Origin: CAXXOZ01 sp963676435
GTDB lineage: Bacteria > Bacillota > Clostridia > Lachnospirales > Lachnospiraceae
Assembly (NCBI GenBank): GCA_963676435.2
Contig: CAXXOZ010000020.1
Coordinates: 1-64,000 of the forward strand
Length of the DNA stretch: 64,000 nt
Direction of reading: 5' to 3'
This document shows, piece after piece, positions 52,896 to 61,939 of the stretch; position 1 is the first letter of the stretch, and every line of letters begins with the position of its first letter. Made by a program: the position numbers and the translations under genes. The notes beneath the pieces are model-generated. The model was not told the origin of the DNA. It made no database searches and was given only the letters and a program-made list of their open reading frames with translations.

Positions 52896-54047
52896 TTAAA
52901 TCTTATCCTTTTCTTTTAATAATTTATATAGAGTTGGTTTTAAATTAAATTCTGTTATTATATTTTCTACTTCTCTAATAGCTTCTTTCTTTTTATCTTT
53001 TGATATGTTTTGTTTCACTGCTCTTATTAATATATTTTTCGGTGTATGGGATATATCTACAAACTCCATAAGCTGAGTTTTATATCCACAAGCTTCCAAT
53101 AAATTTCCTCTAATCGAATCAGTCATCAATGCAGAAACTCTTTCTTTGATTAATCCATATTTTGTCAATATAGAAAACTTTTCTGTTTTTATTTGTGAAT
53201 TAACTTCATGCTGACAGCAAGGTACTGAAAAAATCATTTTCGTATCATTCATAACAGCATTAAATAATGCAAAATCAGTTGCTGTATCGCACGCATGTAG
53301 AGTTATTACAATATCTACTTTTTCACTAAACTTATAACCATCTATATCTCCAAGCTCAAACTTTAAATGTTTATAGCCGTATTTCATAGCAGATGAATTA
53401 CACTTATTTATTACTTCCTCCTTCAAATCAAGTCCCGTCATATTAACTTTAAAACACCTTATTTGTGTAAAATAATAATACATTATAAATGTTAAATAAG
53501 ATTTCCCACATCCAAAATCAATAATATTTATAACCTTGTCTTTTTCAAACATACCGACTTCGTCATCAATAATTTCAATAAATCTATTAATCTGTTTGTA
53601 TTTATCATACATACTTTTTATTACTTTGCCTTCAGAAGTAAAAATCCCCATATCAATTAGAGGTTCAATCTTTTCCCCTTCTTTAAAAATATAATTTTTC
53701 TCTCTATTATGAGATGTATTATATTTTGGTTTTTGAGAGGAATTATTTGATTTAAAAAGTACTTTCCCTTTATTACTTATTTTTAATGAATATTCATTTG
53801 TTTGATCCCAGCAATTTAGTTGTTTGAAATCATTTTTCAAAACATCCTCTATATATTTTATAATGTTTTCTTTTTCTAACATTTCATGAAACACCTGAGT
53901 TTTAGTAAATTTTTCTAACTGAAATTTTTCATCTATTTTTTTACCTGTTACCTTTATGTAATTACAATTCTTTGAATTTGTATTGCTTATTACAAATTTA
54001 TAAATATTATTTTCAAATATTGTTTCTATTGCATTCTTAATATCCAT
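52896..54047 (-). CDS. SAM-dependent methyltransferase (Methyltransf_32 type)
   Basis: A 383-residue protein. The central Rossmann fold has motif I INIIDFGCGKSYLTF (about residue 170), acidic GLDLKEEV, then ITLHACDTATDFAL and SVPCCQHEVN, features of the GSTCD-like Methyltransf_32 family. The N-terminal ~150 residues are variable. The substrate is unknown; relatives are suspected RNA methyltransferases. It is convergent with the lipoprotein gene (9-nt gap), divergent from uraA. Confidence 0.85.
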   Translation of the reverse strand: MDIKNAIETIFENNIYKFVISNTNSKNCNYIKVTGKKIDEKFQLEKFTKTQVFHEMLEKENIIKYIEDVLKNDFKQLNCWDQTNEYSLKISNKGKVLFKSNNSSQKPKYNTSHNREKNYIFKEGEKIEPLIDMGIFTSEGKVIKSMYDKYKQINRFIEIIDDEVGMFEKDKVINIIDFGCGKSYLTFIMYYYFTQIRCFKVNMTGLDLKEEVINKCNSSAMKYGYKHLKFELGDIDGYKFSEKVDIVITLHACDTATDFALFNAVMNDTKMIFSVPCCQHEVNSQIKTEKFSILTKYGLIKERVSALMTDSIRGNLLEACGYKTQLMEFVDISHTPKNILIRAVKQNISKDKKKEAIREVENIITEFNLKPTLYKLLKEKDKI

Positions 54048-54149
54048 ATTCGCTCCTTAAATAAATTATTCTTTTATTATTTTTAACATAATTAAACTTA
54101 TTTGTACAATTTTTTTTGTGATTTTTCTAAAGAAAATTTCTATACTCTC

Positions 54150-54178
54150 TTGTAAAAAAATATGTTTTTTTATATACT
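54150..54178 (+). promoter_or_regulatory. Promoter of uraA-upp
   Basis: TTGTAA (54150-54155), 17-bp spacer, TATACT (54173-54178), about 30 nt before uraA. No PyrR-type leader or attenuator is visible. Confidence 0.65.
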
Positions 54179-54208
54179 AAAATGAGTAAAATAGGAAGGT
54201 AGGTTTTT

Positions 54209-55549
54209 ATGAAAAATTTAAAGTTTAAAGACTATTTATTGAGCGTTCAACATTTATTCGCTATGTTTGGCGCGACAGTATTGGTTCCATTGTTGACAGG
54301 TATTAATCCTTCTGTAGCATTATTTACAGCAGGTATAGGAACCATCATTTTTCATATTTGTACAAAATTTAAAGTACCAGTATTTCTTGGTTCATCATTT
54401 GCATTTCTGCCAGCTTTAATTGCAGTTATCCAGGATGGACGACCATATTCAGAAACCGTTCCTCTAGCTCAGGGCGGTATTATTTTTGCAGGTGTATTTT
54501 ATTTAGCATTTGCTTTAATTGTTTATTTTTTAGGAGTTGAAAGAGTTAAAAAATTATTTCCACCTATAGTAACAGGACCTGTTATTGTAGTTATAGGTAT
54601 CAACCTTGCTGCTGTAGCCATTAAAGATGCTACAGGAACAGGTGCTCTGCCTTGGTCAGACTTTGCAAGTGGACTTGTATTAAACTCACAGATTGTTTTA
54701 AATATAATTATTTCAATTTTCACATTAGCTGTAGTAGTAATTTGTTCTGTAATCGCTAAAGGTTATTTTAAAATTGTACCTATACTTATAGGAATAATTG
54801 CTGGATATCTATTATGCGTAATATTACATTTTTTAGGACTTTATGAAATGGACTTTTCAGCTATAAGCAATGCTTCTTTCATTAATATTCCATTTGTAAC
54901 TCAAGATGCAAATGGTGTTACTTTCTTTTCAATACCAAAATTTGATTTAGGAGTTATTCTTTCAATAGCACCTATAGCAATTGTAACTTTTATGGAACAT
55001 ATAGGAGATATAACAACAAACGGAACAGTTGTTGGAAAAGACTTTATTAAAGATCCAGGTTTACACCGTACTCTATTAGGAGATGGTATTGCAACTGCGT
55101 TTGCTGGATTTTTTGGCGGACCTCCAAATACAACATATTCAGAAAATACAGGAGTTTTGGCTGCAACTAAAAACTATAATCCACTTGTATTAAGAATTAC
55201 TGCAGTTTTAGCTATTTTCCTTGGTTTGTTTGGTAAGTTTGGAGCAATTCTTCAAACAATTCCTGGCCCAGTTAAAGGCGGAATAGAAATAATGCTTTTT
55301 GGTATGATCGCTTCAATTGGTATTCGTACATTAGCAGAAGCAAATTTAAACTTTACACACAGCCGTAACTTAATAATAGTTGGATTGATTTTAGTTTTAG
55401 GACTAGGAATCGGCGGAATTAACGGTTTAGTAATCAATATTGGCACTTTTACTTTAACACTAACTGGACTATTTATTGCAGTAGTTATAGGTGTTTTAGT
55501 AAATGCTATTTTACCTGACAGAGAGGATGAAACAAAAAATGCAAGATAA
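54209..55549 (+). CDS. uraA: Uracil permease (NCS2 family)
   Basis: A 446-residue transporter with about 14 helices. NCS2 signatures are LSVQHLFAMFGATVLVP at the N-terminus, the substrate-site Glu in FMEHIGDITTNG and the following GGPPNTTYSENTG. It imports uracil, probably by proton symport. AGGAAGG precedes the ATG. It overlaps upp by 11 nt, so uptake and salvage are coupled. Confidence 0.95.
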   Translation: MKNLKFKDYLLSVQHLFAMFGATVLVPLLTGINPSVALFTAGIGTIIFHICTKFKVPVFLGSSFAFLPALIAVIQDGRPYSETVPLAQGGIIFAGVFYLAFALIVYFLGVERVKKLFPPIVTGPVIVVIGINLAAVAIKDATGTGALPWSDFASGLVLNSQIVLNIIISIFTLAVVVICSVIAKGYFKIVPILIGIIAGYLLCVILHFLGLYEMDFSAISNASFINIPFVTQDANGVTFFSIPKFDLGVILSIAPIAIVTFMEHIGDITTNGTVVGKDFIKDPGLHRTLLGDGIATAFAGFFGGPPNTTYSENTGVLAATKNYNPLVLRITAVLAIFLGLFGKFGAILQTIPGPVKGGIEIMLFGMIASIGIRTLAEANLNFTHSRNLIIVGLILVLGLGIGGINGLVINIGTFTLTLTGLFIAVVIGVLVNAILPDREDETKNAR

Positions 55550-56171
55550 TATAATAATTTTAGACCACCCATTAATACAACACAAAATCACAATGATGAG
55601 AGACAGTAAAACTGGAACAAATGAGTTTAGAAATCTTACAGAAGAAGTTGCTACACTCATGGGGTTTGAAGCCTTAAGAGATTTACCAACTAAAGATATT
55701 AAAATCAAAACCCCATTAGAAACATGTATGTCTCCAGTAATTTCTGGAAGGAAAATTGCAATTGTACCAATTCTTCGTGCAGGTCTGGGAATGGTAAATG
55801 GTATTTTAAATTTAGTACCATCTGCTAAAATTGGTCATATTGGACTTTACCGCGATCATGAAACTCATGAGCCACATGAATACTACTGTAAGTTACCAGC
55901 ACCAATTGAAGAAAGAACAATTATTGTTTTAGATCCAATGTTGGCAACAGGAGGTTCAGCTTGTGCAGCTATTGATTTTATTAAGCAATATGGCGGTAAA
56001 AAGATTAAATTCATGTCTATAATTGCTGCTCCAGAAGGATTGAAAAGACTAAGTGAAACTCATCCAGATGTAACCATATATTGTGGGCATTTAGATGATA
56101 GGTTAAATGAAGACTGTTATATATGTCCTGGTTTAGGAGATGCAGGAGATAGGATTTTCGGAACAAAATAG
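55539..56171 (+). CDS. upp: Uracil phosphoribosyltransferase
   Basis: Upp converts uracil and PRPP to UMP. The 210 residues have the PRPP loop LDPMLATGGSACAA and the uracil-binding end CPGLGDAGDRIFGTK. Upstream in-frame starts (55503, 55527) are within uraA, but the family begins at MQDNIIILDHPLIQHK, and AGAGGA lies 13 nt upstream of 55539. It is the second gene of uraA-upp and ends at a strong terminator. Confidence 0.96.
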   Translation: MQDNIIILDHPLIQHKITMMRDSKTGTNEFRNLTEEVATLMGFEALRDLPTKDIKIKTPLETCMSPVISGRKIAIVPILRAGLGMVNGILNLVPSAKIGHIGLYRDHETHEPHEYYCKLPAPIEERTIIVLDPMLATGGSACAAIDFIKQYGGKKIKFMSIIAAPEGLKRLSETHPDVTIYCGHLDDRLNEDCYICPGLGDAGDRIFGTK

Positions 56172-56180
56172 TTAAACTTT

Positions 56181-56215
56181 AAAGACTTTTACCTTGATTG
56201 GTAAAAGTCTTTTTT
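56181..56215 (+). terminator. Terminator after upp
   Basis: A 13-bp stem AAAGACTTTTACC/GGTAAAAGTCTTT with loop TTGATT runs into a T-run. The structured repeat starts immediately after. Confidence 0.9.
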
Positions 56216-56340
56216 AAATGATAGGAATTTTCTCCGAAACTCCCTATCATTTAAAACTCTCCGAGGGAGCGCAGAGTCACGGATATTGTAATGATTGCTT
56301 TGCAAAGGTGACTCGCGAGAGAGTTCGTTAACGAACTCTC
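56216..56340 (+). repeat. Structured intergenic repeat, copy 2
   Basis: A 125-nt element homologous to 29744-29872 (opposite strand). Hairpin I is AAATGATAGG/CCTATCATTT with inner TTTC-TCC-GAAA; its sequence differs from copy 1 but pairing is kept. The core with hairpin II (ACTCT/AGAGT) is identical to copy 1. Hairpin III is GAGTCAC/GTGACTC around TTGC-TTT-GCAA. The end is the perfect palindrome GAGAGTTCGTTAACGAACTC plus TC. It lies between the upp terminator and the PadR promoter. No coding potential is seen. Confidence 0.85.
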
Positions 56341-56357
56341 TATTCTAGAAATACCTA

Positions 56358-56386
56358 TTGACACATTATACTATGTGTCGTATTAT
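56358..56386 (+). promoter_or_regulatory. Promoter and PadR-type operator
   Basis: TTGACA (56358-56363), 17-bp spacer, TATTAT (56381-56386). The perfect inverted repeat GACACAT/ATGTGTC with 6-nt spacer (56360-56379) covers the -35 box and spacer, so a bound PadR dimer would block the polymerase. Confidence 0.75.
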
Positions 56387-56410
56387 ATATGTTATTAGGA
56401 GGTATTACAA

Positions 56411-56728
56411 ATGGACATACAATTAAAAAGAGGCCTTCTTGAAGTATGTGTTCTAAAGGTATTAGAAGAAAGTGATTCTTATGGATATCAGATTATTAAA
56501 GATATTCAAAATGTTATTGAGATATCTGAATCAACCTTATATCCTATTTTAAAAAGACTAGAAAACTCTAATCTTTTAACCGTTTATTCAGTTGAACACA
56601 ATGGTCGACTTAGAAAGTATTACAAAATAACTAATCTAGGCAAACAAAAAATAGAAGATTTTAAAAAAGAATGGAAAGAAATTCTAGATGTTTACGAATT
56701 TATAAACTCTGGAAAAAGGCAGGTGTGA
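56411..56728 (+). CDS. PadR family transcriptional regulator
   Basis: A 105-residue winged-helix repressor. Typical segments are KRGLLEVCVLKVLEESDSYGYQIIKDI, ESTLYPILKRLENSNLL and GRLRKYYKITNLGKQ. AGGAGG precedes the ATG. It leads an operon with DUF1700 and DUF4097 genes, the standard arrangement for envelope-stress responsive PadR systems in Firmicutes, and probably represses itself. Confidence 0.95.
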   Translation: MDIQLKRGLLEVCVLKVLEESDSYGYQIIKDIQNVIEISESTLYPILKRLENSNLLTVYSVEHNGRLRKYYKITNLGKQKIEDFKKEWKEILDVYEFINSGKRQV

Positions 56729-56730
56729 AT

Positions 56731-57339
56731 ATGAAAAAACAAGAGTTTTTAAATGAATTATCAAACAGGCTCTCTGCTCTTCCTCAAAATGAAATTGACA
56801 AATCAATTGCTTATTATGATGAAATAATAAGTGATCAAATTGAAGATGGAATATATGAAGAAGATGCAATAGCTTCTCTTTCAGATATGGACAAAATTGT
56901 TAAAGATATAATGCAGGAGGTTTCACTATCCTCTTTAATGCGATCACGTATTTCAAGTAGCAAGGAAAAGGCTAAAAACAAAGGTTTATGGATAGCTTTA
57001 GTTATAATAGGTTCTCCTATTTGGTTTCCGTTAATGATTTCTTTCTTTTTGGTATTACTGTCAATATATATCGTAGCATGGAGTATTATTCTTACAATAT
57101 ATGTTATTGAAATTTCATTTTCGGTCAGTTTTTTAGCTGGGATAATTACTGGAATTGTCCTTTGTGTTAACTCAAATCCCGAACTCGGTTTAGTCACTTT
57201 TGGTTTATCTTTTATTTTAGCTGGTATAACTACTCTTTTATTTAAACCTATAATATTATTAACAAAGCAATTTGCCCTATTCACCGTATTTATAACAAAA
57301 AAATTTAAATCAATTTTAATTAAAAAGGAGGCCAACTAA
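56731..57339 (+). CDS. DUF1700 membrane protein
   Basis: A 202-residue protein. The soluble N-terminus (MKKQEFLNELSNRLSALPQN, YYDEIISDQIEDG) is the DUF1700 signature; three or four membrane helices follow from about residue 88. The real start is ATG at 56731 with AGGTG upstream; an earlier in-frame start lies inside padR. Family members act with DUF4097 proteins in cell-envelope stress; the mechanism is unsettled. The next gene starts directly after its stop. Confidence 0.92.
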   Translation: MKKQEFLNELSNRLSALPQNEIDKSIAYYDEIISDQIEDGIYEEDAIASLSDMDKIVKDIMQEVSLSSLMRSRISSSKEKAKNKGLWIALVIIGSPIWFPLMISFFLVLLSIYIVAWSIILTIYVIEISFSVSFLAGIITGIVLCVNSNPELGLVTFGLSFILAGITTLLFKPIILLTKQFALFTVFITKKFKSILIKKEAN

Positions 57340-58212
57340 ATGAAAAAAAATTTAATATATATTATCGGAGGTATCATTTTATTATTTGGGATTATTTTTG
57401 CTATAATCGGCTTTTCTTTAACTAACTTTAGATTCGACGAACTTAGTGTTTCTAGTGACGCTGTAGAAAAAGTCTATATTTCAAATGAAAATATTAATGT
57501 AATTTCTTTAGATGATTTTGATACAAATGTAAATATTAAAACAACTAATGATAATAAAGTTTCAATTGAATATATGGAAACTAATCTAAAAAAATATGAA
57601 ATAAATGAAACAAATGGCAGCTTATCAATTGAGGCCACAAAAGATTTAGATGTAAATGGATTCTTATTATCGTTTTTTAGCTTTAATGATCAAATAACTA
57701 TATATATTCCTGAAAATTCACTAGAGGAAATGTCTATAAGTACAAAAAATGGTAAAGTATCTGCTGATTCAATTAATATAAGTGGAAACTTAATAATCGA
57801 AACTACAAATGGCAGAATATCAATAAACAATTTATATACTGGTGGAAAGACTGATCTTCAAACAACCAACTCTGGTATCGAAGTTAGAGAATTTAATACA
57901 AATGAAATTATTATTAAGTCTACAAACGGAAGCATAACATTAAATAATGGTACTTCAAATACAAATATTAATATCGAAACTACAAATGGTTCCATTGAAA
58001 CAAATTTTGTTACCCCTGGTACTGAGCTCTACCTTCAATCAACAAATGGAAGTATAAAGGGTACTTTAAATGGAAATATCAATGAGTATTCGATAACCAG
58101 TCAAACAACCAATGGTTCAAATTCACTGCCTGACAATTTTAATTCTGGAGATAAAAATCTTTACGCAAAAACAACTAACGGAAAGATTGATTTGAGCTTT
58201 TCTGAAAATTAA
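57340..58212 (+). CDS. DUF4097 beta-helix envelope protein
   Basis: A 290-residue protein with one N-terminal membrane helix (residues 5-28) and an extracellular right-handed beta-repeat domain. Short repeats of the type TTNG(K/R/S)I occur about every 20 residues from residue 128 to the end. This is the DUF4097 (LiaG-like) fold. With PadR and DUF1700 it forms a likely envelope-stress operon. The start has AGGAGG and abuts the previous stop. Confidence 0.9.
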   Translation: MKKNLIYIIGGIILLFGIIFAIIGFSLTNFRFDELSVSSDAVEKVYISNENINVISLDDFDTNVNIKTTNDNKVSIEYMETNLKKYEINETNGSLSIEATKDLDVNGFLLSFFSFNDQITIYIPENSLEEMSISTKNGKVSADSINISGNLIIETTNGRISINNLYTGGKTDLQTTNSGIEVREFNTNEIIIKSTNGSITLNNGTSNTNINIETTNGSIETNFVTPGTELYLQSTNGSIKGTLNGNINEYSITSQTTNGSNSLPDNFNSGDKNLYAKTTNGKIDLSFSEN

Positions 58213-58218
58213 AAAATG

Positions 58219-58249
58219 CTCCTCTGGCCAAAAACCAGAGGAGTTTTTT
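58219..58249. terminator. Bidirectional terminator between DUF4097 and thiN
   Basis: A perfect 9-bp stem CTCCTCTGG/CCAGAGGAG with a 7-nt loop is flanked by A and T runs. Confidence 0.9.
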
Positions 58250-58880
58250 ATCTAGACAATCTTGAAGAAACAATAAGGAGTGTACCTAATTTCACTTCAA
58301 TATTTGCATAATCAGCTTCTATTTCATTACTTATTCCTAAAGGAAAACTACTTGATAATGTTGCGTCTTTTAATTTATATTTAACTCCATCTATATTAAC
58401 ACCATATGATTTTTCAGTATGTGAAAATACAGATAAAGACCATTCTCCTTCTTTTTTAATTTTCATTTTATCATTTTTAATCGTATATATTCTATTGTTT
58501 TCATCTAACATTTCGCATTTGCCACCATTTTCTGCTATGAAACCGGCAACATTAAAATTTGCTATTTGGTGATCTATTCTACCTCCTGTAGCACCCAATA
58601 ATAAAAAGTCGTTAAATCCATTATCCATTGCATATCTTACGGCTAGCATAGTATCTGTATCATCTTTTACGGATGGCGCCTGTATAACTTCTACTCCTTT
58701 TTCAACCTTTCCAAAAAACGAATCAAAATCACCAATAAACAAGTCTGTTTTGATATCATTATTAAGAGCATGTGCATATCCTCCATCACAGGCTATTACA
58801 TAATCTGTATCATTCAGTTGTTCATAATAGAAGTCAGGAGATGCACAAATAACAACACATCTTTTTTTGTTTTCTAACAT
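58248..58880 (-). CDS. thiN: Thiamine pyrophosphokinase
   Basis: ThiN makes thiamine diphosphate from thiamine and ATP. The 210 residues carry VIACDGGYAHAL, DLFIGDFDSF, the acidic motif DDTDTMLAVRYA and LLLGATGGRIDHQIAN. AGGAG lies 8 nt before the ATG, 4 nt after the diguanylate cyclase stop, so it is the last gene of the minus-strand operon. Confidence 0.94.
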   Translation of the reverse strand: MLENKKRCVVICASPDFYYEQLNDTDYVIACDGGYAHALNNDIKTDLFIGDFDSFFGKVEKGVEVIQAPSVKDDTDTMLAVRYAMDNGFNDFLLLGATGGRIDHQIANFNVAGFIAENGGKCEMLDENNRIYTIKNDKMKIKKEGEWSLSVFSHTEKSYGVNIDGVKYKLKDATLSSSFPLGISNEIEADYANIEVKLGTLLIVSSRLSR

Positions 58881-58884
58881 ATCA

Positions 58885-60354
58885 TTAACTCCTTTCTTTG
58901 TAATTATTTATGTGTTCAAAAAATTTAGTATCTTCATCCAAAATATGTCCAACTATAAAATCATCAAGTATAAATGTAAAAAATGATGTTATCTTAATTT
59001 CTCCCTTTTCAAAAGATTCTTTCATATCATTTATTTCTTTTAAAATATTGTTATGAATTTTCACGTGTTCAACATACCCTATATAATTTGTCTCTTTAAG
59101 TATATCAGCTTCGCTATTAAAGTGGACTCCCATATGTTTATGAAGTTCTTCTATCTTTTTTAATGATAAATCATAATCTGCTTTATTAATAGTTAACATT
59201 AAAAATCCATTCGCCATATTCACTAAATTTTTATGCTGTTTATCAATTATTTCATTTCCTGAATTCCATTCTTCTTTCCATTTTAATTGAAAATCACTTT
59301 CTTCATTATTTACTAATTCTTCTGCACTATTAACCCTGTTTCTGCCCGCTTCTTTAGCACTATATAGTGCAGCATCTACTCTTTCATAAAGTTCTTTATA
59401 AGATTCTTTTTTATTCCATTGTGCCACACCAAAGCTTGCCGTAAAATTCCCAACAATAGGATGGTTTAACTCTTCTATCTCTTTTCTGATTTTATCTGCA
59501 ACTATTCTAGCCTCTTTTAAATTTGTATGTGGCATTAAAAATAAAAACTCTTCCCCACCTAGTCTTATTAAAAAATCTGACCTTCTTAAATGGTTACTGG
59601 CTAGATTTGCTGTTTCTTTTAATATTATATCACCCACAGGGTGTCCGTATGTATCATTTATTTTTTTGAAAAAATCCAAATCTAGTATTAATACAGAAAG
59701 ATCAAAGTTATACCTATTTGCTCTTTGCATTTCTTCTTCAATTATCTCATCTAGAAAATGTCTATTGTAAAGTCCTGTAAGCTGATCTCTTACAGTTAAT
59801 GACCTCATTTTTTCTTGAACTTGTTTTTGTGATGTTATATCAAAAAACACTAGTAAAATACAATCATTATTTTTATATTTCGCTTTTTTACTTGACATTA
59901 AAAATGATATCTCTTTACCTTTATCATTTTTTATATCAATTTCCAAATTATCTATTTTATCTTCTGTTTTTATTTTATTTATAAAATAATCAATATCATA
60001 AGAAATTAATTCGATTAGGTCAGTTAAAACACTCGTTTTCTCATTTGATTTTTTATTTCGAATTAAAGTCTTTCCATCCTCATTAACTAGTAAAATTTCT
60101 AAATTTTCTCTATTTATTAATAATAAAGGACCTTGTATTTTTGAAAATAATTTTATTAATCTCTTTTCTGTCGGAAATGCTATTAGAAAAATCAAACCTA
60201 TAGTTAATAGAGATATTATAAAAATTATTATCATATCCCATATTAATATGTGTTTAAATTCATTAATCATAATTACCTGTCTAAATATTATTAAAAAAAT
60301 TATTATTATAATAACAGGTATATATTTTAGTATCAGTGATTTGTTTGTCTTCAT
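58885..60354 (-). CDS. Diguanylate cyclase with C-terminal bacteriohemerythrin
   Basis: A 489-residue protein. Two membrane helices lie at about 8-57, then a PAS-like region (about 75-175) and a GGDEF domain (about 185-345) with an active GGEEF motif and an RxxD inhibitory site (RRSD) five residues upstream. The C-terminal hemerythrin (about 355-485) keeps the di-iron ligands in IDKQHKNL, HMGVHFNSEADIL and YVEHVKIHNN. It should make c-di-GMP under control of oxygen or redox state. It overlaps the CrtO-like gene by 3-4 nt. Confidence 0.93.
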   Translation of the reverse strand: MKTNKSLILKYIPVIIIIIFLIIFRQVIMINEFKHILIWDMIIIFIISLLTIGLIFLIAFPTEKRLIKLFSKIQGPLLLINRENLEILLVNEDGKTLIRNKKSNEKTSVLTDLIELISYDIDYFINKIKTEDKIDNLEIDIKNDKGKEISFLMSSKKAKYKNNDCILLVFFDITSQKQVQEKMRSLTVRDQLTGLYNRHFLDEIIEEEMQRANRYNFDLSVLILDLDFFKKINDTYGHPVGDIILKETANLASNHLRRSDFLIRLGGEEFLFLMPHTNLKEARIVADKIRKEIEELNHPIVGNFTASFGVAQWNKKESYKELYERVDAALYSAKEAGRNRVNSAEELVNNEESDFQLKWKEEWNSGNEIIDKQHKNLVNMANGFLMLTINKADYDLSLKKIEELHKHMGVHFNSEADILKETNYIGYVEHVKIHNNILKEINDMKESFEKGEIKITSFFTFILDDFIVGHILDEDTKFFEHINNYKERS

Positions 60355-60839
60355 TTAAATTTATTTCTCCCAAGTATTCTTATTAGTCTTGGCCTATTAT
60401 ATCTCTGAGTTATAATACATGGTAAATTTATTATCAAGGCATAAATAAACATTAATGCTATAACTGGAGTAGGTACAAAAAAACCAAATAGCCAAAAAGG
60501 TAATATAGCTAGCCAGTGAGACATCTCTCCTCTGCACGATTCAATGATGAATTTTTCTAAGTTATCTTTTGTAAAATTATTCAAATGTTTTTTTCTATAT
60601 CCATTCTTTGCTACAGCTGCACCATCAGGTAGAAATTTTTTCCATTTCGTAATTTTAAAAATCTTGTTATAAATCTTTCCTTCTTTTTCCCAATCTTTTG
60701 ACTTAAATATAAATGAATCAGGTTTATAATATCTATCAGGTATTATATAACATATAAATGCGGCCAAGCTTTGTAAAATAAACCAGACTATAAAACACAG
60801 AATTAATGTGAGCCATTCTGGTAAAAATATTATCTGCAT
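60351..60839 (-). CDS. CrtO-like glycosyl-carotenoate acyltransferase family protein
   Basis: A 162-residue protein with four hydrophobic helices, matching the glycosyl-4,4'-diaponeurosporenoate acyltransferase (CrtO) family of staphyloxanthin synthesis: IPDRYYKPDSFIF, KITKWKKFLPDGAA, ESCRGEMSHW and the C-terminal CIITQRYNRPRL. An earlier ATG (60875) lies inside the glycosyltransferase, but AGGAG precedes the ATG at 60839. The true acyl acceptor is not known. Confidence 0.8.
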   Translation of the reverse strand: MQIIFLPEWLTLILCFIVWFILQSLAAFICYIIPDRYYKPDSFIFKSKDWEKEGKIYNKIFKITKWKKFLPDGAAVAKNGYRKKHLNNFTKDNLEKFIIESCRGEMSHWLAILPFWLFGFFVPTPVIALMFIYALIINLPCIITQRYNRPRLIRILGRNKFK

Positions 60840-60847
60840 AGTTTCTC

Positions 60848-61939
60848 CTAAACTTTTATTTTTCTGTCTTTCCATACTGTGTTGGCTTTTAAAATCTTTT
60901 TAATTATTGAAACTAAAAAAATCACAAAGAAACACATTAAATTTATTGGATATAAAATAATGGAAATTACTTTAAAATCTCCAATTTTTGAAGAAATTCT
61001 AAAGATTTCTACTATCCAAATAATAAAAAAAACTATATATGCAAGGGAAAGAATAAATTCTCCTTTTAAATTATATATTAAAAAATTAAAGATTACTGAT
61101 GTAGATGATGTGATCCATAAAAAAACAAGTGCAATTATTATAATATTTGTTTTAGCCGCTCCTGAAGCAAAATTTTTGCTCCAACCCTGAAATAATGATT
61201 TAAAACCACCTGAATACATCCTAAAACTTACATCACTGCCTCCTAATAATATTTCATAATCCATATTATTATCTTTTAGTTTTTCACCCAATGATACATC
61301 TTCTACAATACTTAACTTAACTGCTTCGTGTGTTCCAATTTTTTCATAAGATTTTTTATCAATAAGTATTAATGGGCCAAATAATCCCATATGTATATTT
61401 TTTTTAATAAAACATGTTCCATTTGCAGCAAGTTGTATAATATTAAAAATCAAAGAGAATTGCTCGTATATTTTTTTTGTTTTGTGTTTGGGTTGAATAG
61501 AAATAACTTTTTTATTTTCTATGTATTCATCGCTTACTTTTTTTATTGCATCTTTTGAAAGTCTAACATCTGCATCTATAAATAAAAGTAAATCACCTGT
61601 AGATTTTTTATAACCCGTAAAACATGCCCATGATTTACCTGTCCAATCATCAGGCTTTTTATTTATATCCACAACATCTACATTAAATTTTTTTATAATC
61701 TTCAGTGTATCATCATTTGAATCATCGTTCACGCATATAATTTGATGAATATCTATGCTTTGGTTAGATAAATCTTTTAATAAATTTCCAATATTCTTTT
61801 CTTCGTTTCTTGCTGGAACAATAATAGATATCTTTAAATTTGGAGTTTTATTATTAAATTCTTTTAGCATTGGAAATCTATAAAATAATAAGAAACTACA
61901 TATAAGCCCACAAACAATAACTATAATATTTATAATCAC
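60848..61939 (-). CDS. CrtQ-like family 2 glycosyltransferase
   Basis: A 363-residue membrane glycosyltransferase: one N-terminal helix, a GT2 domain (ISIIVPARNEEKNIGNLL, CVNDDSNDDT, metal-binding DADV, and QGWSKNFASG as the Q-x-x-W-like site) and three C-terminal helices. It is like 4,4'-diaponeurosporenoate glycosyltransferase. It overlaps the oxidoreductase gene by 4 nt. Confidence 0.85.
   Translation of the reverse strand: MIINIIVIVCGLICSFLLFYRFPMLKEFNNKTPNLKISIIVPARNEEKNIGNLLKDLSNQSIDIHQIICVNDDSNDDTLKIIKKFNVDVVDINKKPDDWTGKSWACFTGYKKSTGDLLLFIDADVRLSKDAIKKVSDEYIENKKVISIQPKHKTKKIYEQFSLIFNIIQLAANGTCFIKKNIHMGLFGPLILIDKKSYEKIGTHEAVKLSIVEDVSLGEKLKDNNMDYEILLGGSDVSFRMYSGGFKSLFQGWSKNFASGAAKTNIIIIALVFLWITSSTSVIFNFLIYNLKGEFILSLAYIVFFIIWIVEIFRISSKIGDFKVISIILYPINLMCFFVIFLVSIIKKILKANTVWKDRKIKV

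Noticed and set aside
55503..55538. Longer N-terminus of upp
   Set aside because: These codons lie within uraA and are not part of the family. The ATG at 55539 matches Upp N-termini.
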